A DNA stretch of 44,504 bases, from positions 1 through 44,504 of the forward strand of contig NZ_AULA01000019.1 of the NCBI RefSeq assembly GCF_000425045.1, written 5' to 3'. A program made the translations under genes and the position numbers. The stretch's first letter is position 1. The number at the start of each line of letters is the position of its first letter. A model generated the notes under the pieces. The model did no database searches. It was given only the letters and a program-made list of their open reading frames with translations, and was not told the DNA's origin. This stretch comes from Acidaminococcus intestini DSM 21505 (GTDB lineage: Bacteria; Bacillota; Negativicutes; Acidaminococcales; Acidaminococcaceae). Shown piece by piece: positions 42,641 through 44,504 of this stretch.

Positions 42641-44050
42641 TTAGTCAAAAATTCCAGCTTCATCATACATTGAAGGAATGACAAGATTTCCTTTTCCGTC
42701 CATATATCCCCATTTCCCGCTCTTCTTATCCATAACTGGAAAACGATCCTGGGCATAGGTCCCTACGTCACTGTACGCCTCCTGGGGCGCGACAAGATTT
42801 GCACCGCTGCGGTCAATAAGGGCAGCCTTCCCGCCTTCAAGAACGGCTGCAGCATCAGAGACAAAAGGGGTCACCTTCGTAAAGCGGTTTTCAATGACGA
42901 TCTTGTTGGTTTCGTCGATAAATCCCCAGTGCTTATCATAGGCAAAGGGAGCACGGTCTTTTTCAAAGGGTCCCAATTCATCATAGGAAGCTGGGATGAC
43001 CACTTTTCCGCTGCGGTCAATCATCCCAAAGCGGCCTTCACGGTCAACAATCAAAGCGCGGCCTTCACGGAAAGGTGATAGGGCCCGGTAATTTGCGGGA
43101 ATGACTTCCTGCCCCTGCTTATTGATGGCACCCATATAAAGGTTCGACGGATGGATGACTTCCCCTGGAATGATAGAAATGCCGCCGCCCCATCCATGAT
43201 GATGGTATCCTGCATCGCTCCAGCCCCAGCCAAAATCAAAGGGACCCCAGCCCCAGCCCGGGAAGCCGACACCCCAGTGTCCGCCCCAGCCCCAGCCAAT
43301 GGAAACATAGTCAAAGACAGAGCGGTGACGGCGCCTCACCCCAACACGGGCCAATCCCCCTTCATCAAAAGAGCCAACATAGTCATAGGCCTTCAATTTG
43401 GCGTAGCGGGCACCCGTTGTGTCCATAAGCCAGCTGCCATCGATAATGCCCACGCCCTGGCTCATGTCACTGACAGTCTTTGCCTTTCCAACAAGAAGGG
43501 CGGTTCCGTCTTTTTTAACATACATCCAGCGGTCCTGAAGCTTGACGGCTGCATACCCTTCTTTAAAAGGCTGGGCCTTCCTATACTGGGGCTTAAGGAT
43601 ATAAGCTCCCTGTTTATCGATATAGCCCCATTTTCCATCCGTTTTCACAGCCGCAAGGCCTTCGGAAAAAGGACCCACCTCATCATAATGGGAAGCAAGG
43701 GCCTTGCCCTGACGGTCATAAAATGTCCATCCTTCCCGGTCCCGGGCCGCAAGCATTCCATCGCTGAAGGGTCCCACCTTCTTAAAGGTTGGAGCGATGA
43801 TGACCTTGCCCTGTCGGTCATACATTCCGTATTTTCCATCCTTTTCAACAAGGATGACAGCATCTGTTTCTCCTTGTTCCACTTCGATTTTTTTATATTC
43901 CAAGGGCAGAACCACTCGTCCCTGCAGGTCAATGACGCCTGCCCTGCCCTTTTGGGTCACAATGGCCAAATGGTCCGCTGCAAGCACAGCATGAGCGCAT
44001 GCCATGAGTCCCACAAGGAGCAGGAACCCTCGTTTGATTTTATTTTTCAT
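42641..44050 (-). CDS. WG-repeat exported protein with a Gly/Trp/His-rich insert
   Basis: 469 residues from the ATG at 44050 (GGAGGTG upstream; an in-frame GTG overlaps that site and is rejected). A signal peptide (about 1-25, ending AHAVLAA) leads to about ten WG-type repeats (for example GKWGYIDKQGAYILKP and GRFGMIDRSGKVVIPASY). Between the fifth and sixth repeats, at about residues 247-290, is a low-complexity insert rich in G, W and H. WG-repeat proteins are generally secreted or surface proteins with a beta-propeller-like fold; the partner is unknown. Extended -10 TGATACAAT at 44096-44104. Confidence 0.85.
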   Translation of the reverse strand: MKNKIKRGFLLLVGLMACAHAVLAADHLAIVTQKGRAGVIDLQGRVVLPLEYKKIEVEQGETDAVILVEKDGKYGMYDRQGKVIIAPTFKKVGPFSDGMLAARDREGWTFYDRQGKALASHYDEVGPFSEGLAAVKTDGKWGYIDKQGAYILKPQYRKAQPFKEGYAAVKLQDRWMYVKKDGTALLVGKAKTVSDMSQGVGIIDGSWLMDTTGARYAKLKAYDYVGSFDEGGLARVGVRRRHRSVFDYVSIGWGWGGHWGVGFPGWGWGPFDFGWGWSDAGYHHHGWGGGISIIPGEVIHPSNLYMGAINKQGQEVIPANYRALSPFREGRALIVDREGRFGMIDRSGKVVIPASYDELGPFEKDRAPFAYDKHWGFIDETNKIVIENRFTKVTPFVSDAAAVLEGGKAALIDRSGANLVAPQEAYSDVGTYAQDRFPVMDKKSGKWGYMDGKGNLVIPSMYDEAGIFD

Positions 44051-44095
44051 AATATATAACACCTCCGATGCAAAAAACGGCTTCCTTCTGCGCCT

Positions 44096-44104
44096 ATTGT
44101 ATCA
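44096..44104 (-). promoter_or_regulatory. Extended -10 promoter of the WG-repeat gene
   Basis: On the minus strand, TGATACAAT (44096-44104), about 46 bases before the ATG. No convincing -35. Confidence 0.45.
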
Positions 44105-44172
44105 CGAAGGATAGGCCCCGTGCCAGACAAGAAAAAAAGAGACGGTAAAAAAATGAGCGGTTCATTTTGAAA

Positions 44173-44210
44173 TGTACCCTCTTTACTGGACACCCAGTAA
44201 GGAGGGTACA
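44173..44210. promoter_or_regulatory. Hairpin covering the transposase ribosome site
   Basis: TGTACCCTCTTTACTGG (44173-44189) and CCAGTAAGGAGGGTACA (44194-44210) pair over 17 bases with one G-U, loop ACAC. The downstream arm contains the Shine-Dalgarno AAGGAGGG of the TTG-started transposase frame. Confidence 0.75.
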
Positions 44211-44212
44211 TT

Positions 44213-44504
44213 TTGCGTTATACGACTGAATTTAAGCTGATGTGTGTAGAACTTTATCGTCAAGGTAAGTGGGTAAAAACACCTAAAGGAATTAAAACAG
44301 CAAATTTTCGTAACAAGATTCGTACTTGGAATCGTATCGAACAGGCTGGCGGACCGGAAGCATTGTGTCACAAAGCACATTACAAGGCATGGTCCCCAGA
44401 GGAGAAACTTGAATTGGTTTCACAAGTAAATGCCGGACAGTCAATGATGGCTGTCGCCTGTCAATATGGTATGAGCTATAGTCTTTTGTACCAATGGGTT
44501 CGTA
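44213..44504 (+). CDS. IS3-family transposase OrfA, N-terminal part
   Basis: 97 codons in the window from a TTG at 44213 (AAGGAGGG upstream), reading LRYTTEFKLMCVELYRQGKW and, further on, a second helix-turn-helix, WSPEEKLELVSQVNAGQSMM then AVACQYGMSYSLLYQWVR. Two successive helix-turn-helix units and the final WVR are typical of OrfA (InsJ-like) of the IS150 group, which joins OrfB by a frameshift to make active transposase. Only the start is visible, so whether it is intact cannot be judged. It is in the opposite orientation to the WG-repeat gene. Confidence 0.85.
   Translation, partial: MRYTTEFKLMCVELYRQGKWVKTPKGIKTANFRNKIRTWNRIEQAGGPEALCHKAHYKAWSPEEKLELVSQVNAGQSMMAVACQYGMSYSLLYQWVR

Larger units (their letters stand above)
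44168..44504 (+). mobile_element. Left end of an IS3-family insertion sequence (IS150-like), cut by the window edge
   Basis: Starts with TGAAATGTACCC or TGTACCC (44168 or 44173), in keeping with TG...CA ends, and runs past 44504 with the first transposase frame. The exact left terminus and any target duplication cannot be set because the right end is outside. Its codon use is visibly more AT-rich than the neighbours. Confidence 0.7.

Overview
The window is a contiguous piece of a chromosome of roughly 50% GC. It looks like a Negativicutes bacterium (the Gram-negative-walled branch of Firmicutes), and an Acidaminococcus-like organism is my best guess. The support is mixed. The ribosomal/translation gene order and the CIRCE element are Firmicutes-like. 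A porin with an N-terminal SLH domain (OmpM type), a second outer-membrane beta-barrel and several exported proteins imply an outer membrane. A giant 2-hydroxyacyl-CoA dehydratase activase-like protein fits an anaerobic amino-acid fermenter. Genus is inference; class is fairly secure.

Layout, left to right. (1) 1-3565, minus strand: the str operon, read L7Ae-like protein, rpsL, rpsG, fusA, tuf (tuf runs off the left edge), from a near-consensus promoter at 3537-3565. (2) 3936-4309: a monocistronic cupin. (3) 4481-11933: a compact seven-gene operon on the minus strand, read an unknown membrane-anchored protein, phosphomannomutase/phosphoglucomutase, galE, ABC-F ATPase, UDG-superfamily protein, and two ThrE/YjjP-YjjB exporter subunits, bounded by a promoter at 11905-11933 and a perfect hairpin terminator at 4481-4510. 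(4) 11934-12717: nearly 800 bases with no convincing gene. (5) 12718-16251: an exported protein and clpB (minus), with a cluster of five small inverted repeats between clpB and the divergent gene at 16252. (6) 16252-19692: a membrane-anchored unknown (+), a CYTH-domain protein and an exported protein (minus), a flavin-reductase-like protein (+) and tRNA-Arg(CCU).

(7) 19952-23182: an ArsR regulator, aldehyde dehydrogenase and iron-type alcohol dehydrogenase in one orientation, with a dyad over the predicted start of transcription. (8) 23190-26580: outer-membrane barrel, BrnQ transporter, short-chain dehydrogenase, cold-shock protein. (9) 26873-30736: GIY-YIG protein, cyclophilin, SH3 lipoprotein and a thioredoxin-reductase-like flavoprotein whose pyridine-nucleotide motif is missing, plus an M23 peptidase. 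(10) 30763-35428: LysR regulator, OmpM porin, an SLC13-type permease split in two at an A7 tract, and an alpha/beta hydrolase, with a LysR-type T-N11-A dyad about 66 bases upstream of the predicted transcription start. (11) 35443-41791: a MurJ/SpoVB-type flippase and the divergent 1422-residue activase. (12) 41798-44504: Hsp20 under a CIRCE-overlapped promoter, a candidate small RNA gene, a WG-repeat exported protein and the left end of an IS3-family insertion sequence.

Most of the window is ordinary core genome. The points I rate most worth checking are the pyridine-nucleotide-independent thioredoxin reductase candidate, the split permease with its A AAA AAA slip site, the predicted LysR circuit, the orphan small RNA between the WG-repeat gene and hsp20, and the hairpin array between clpB and its divergent neighbour. 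I saw no CRISPR array, prophage or defence island.
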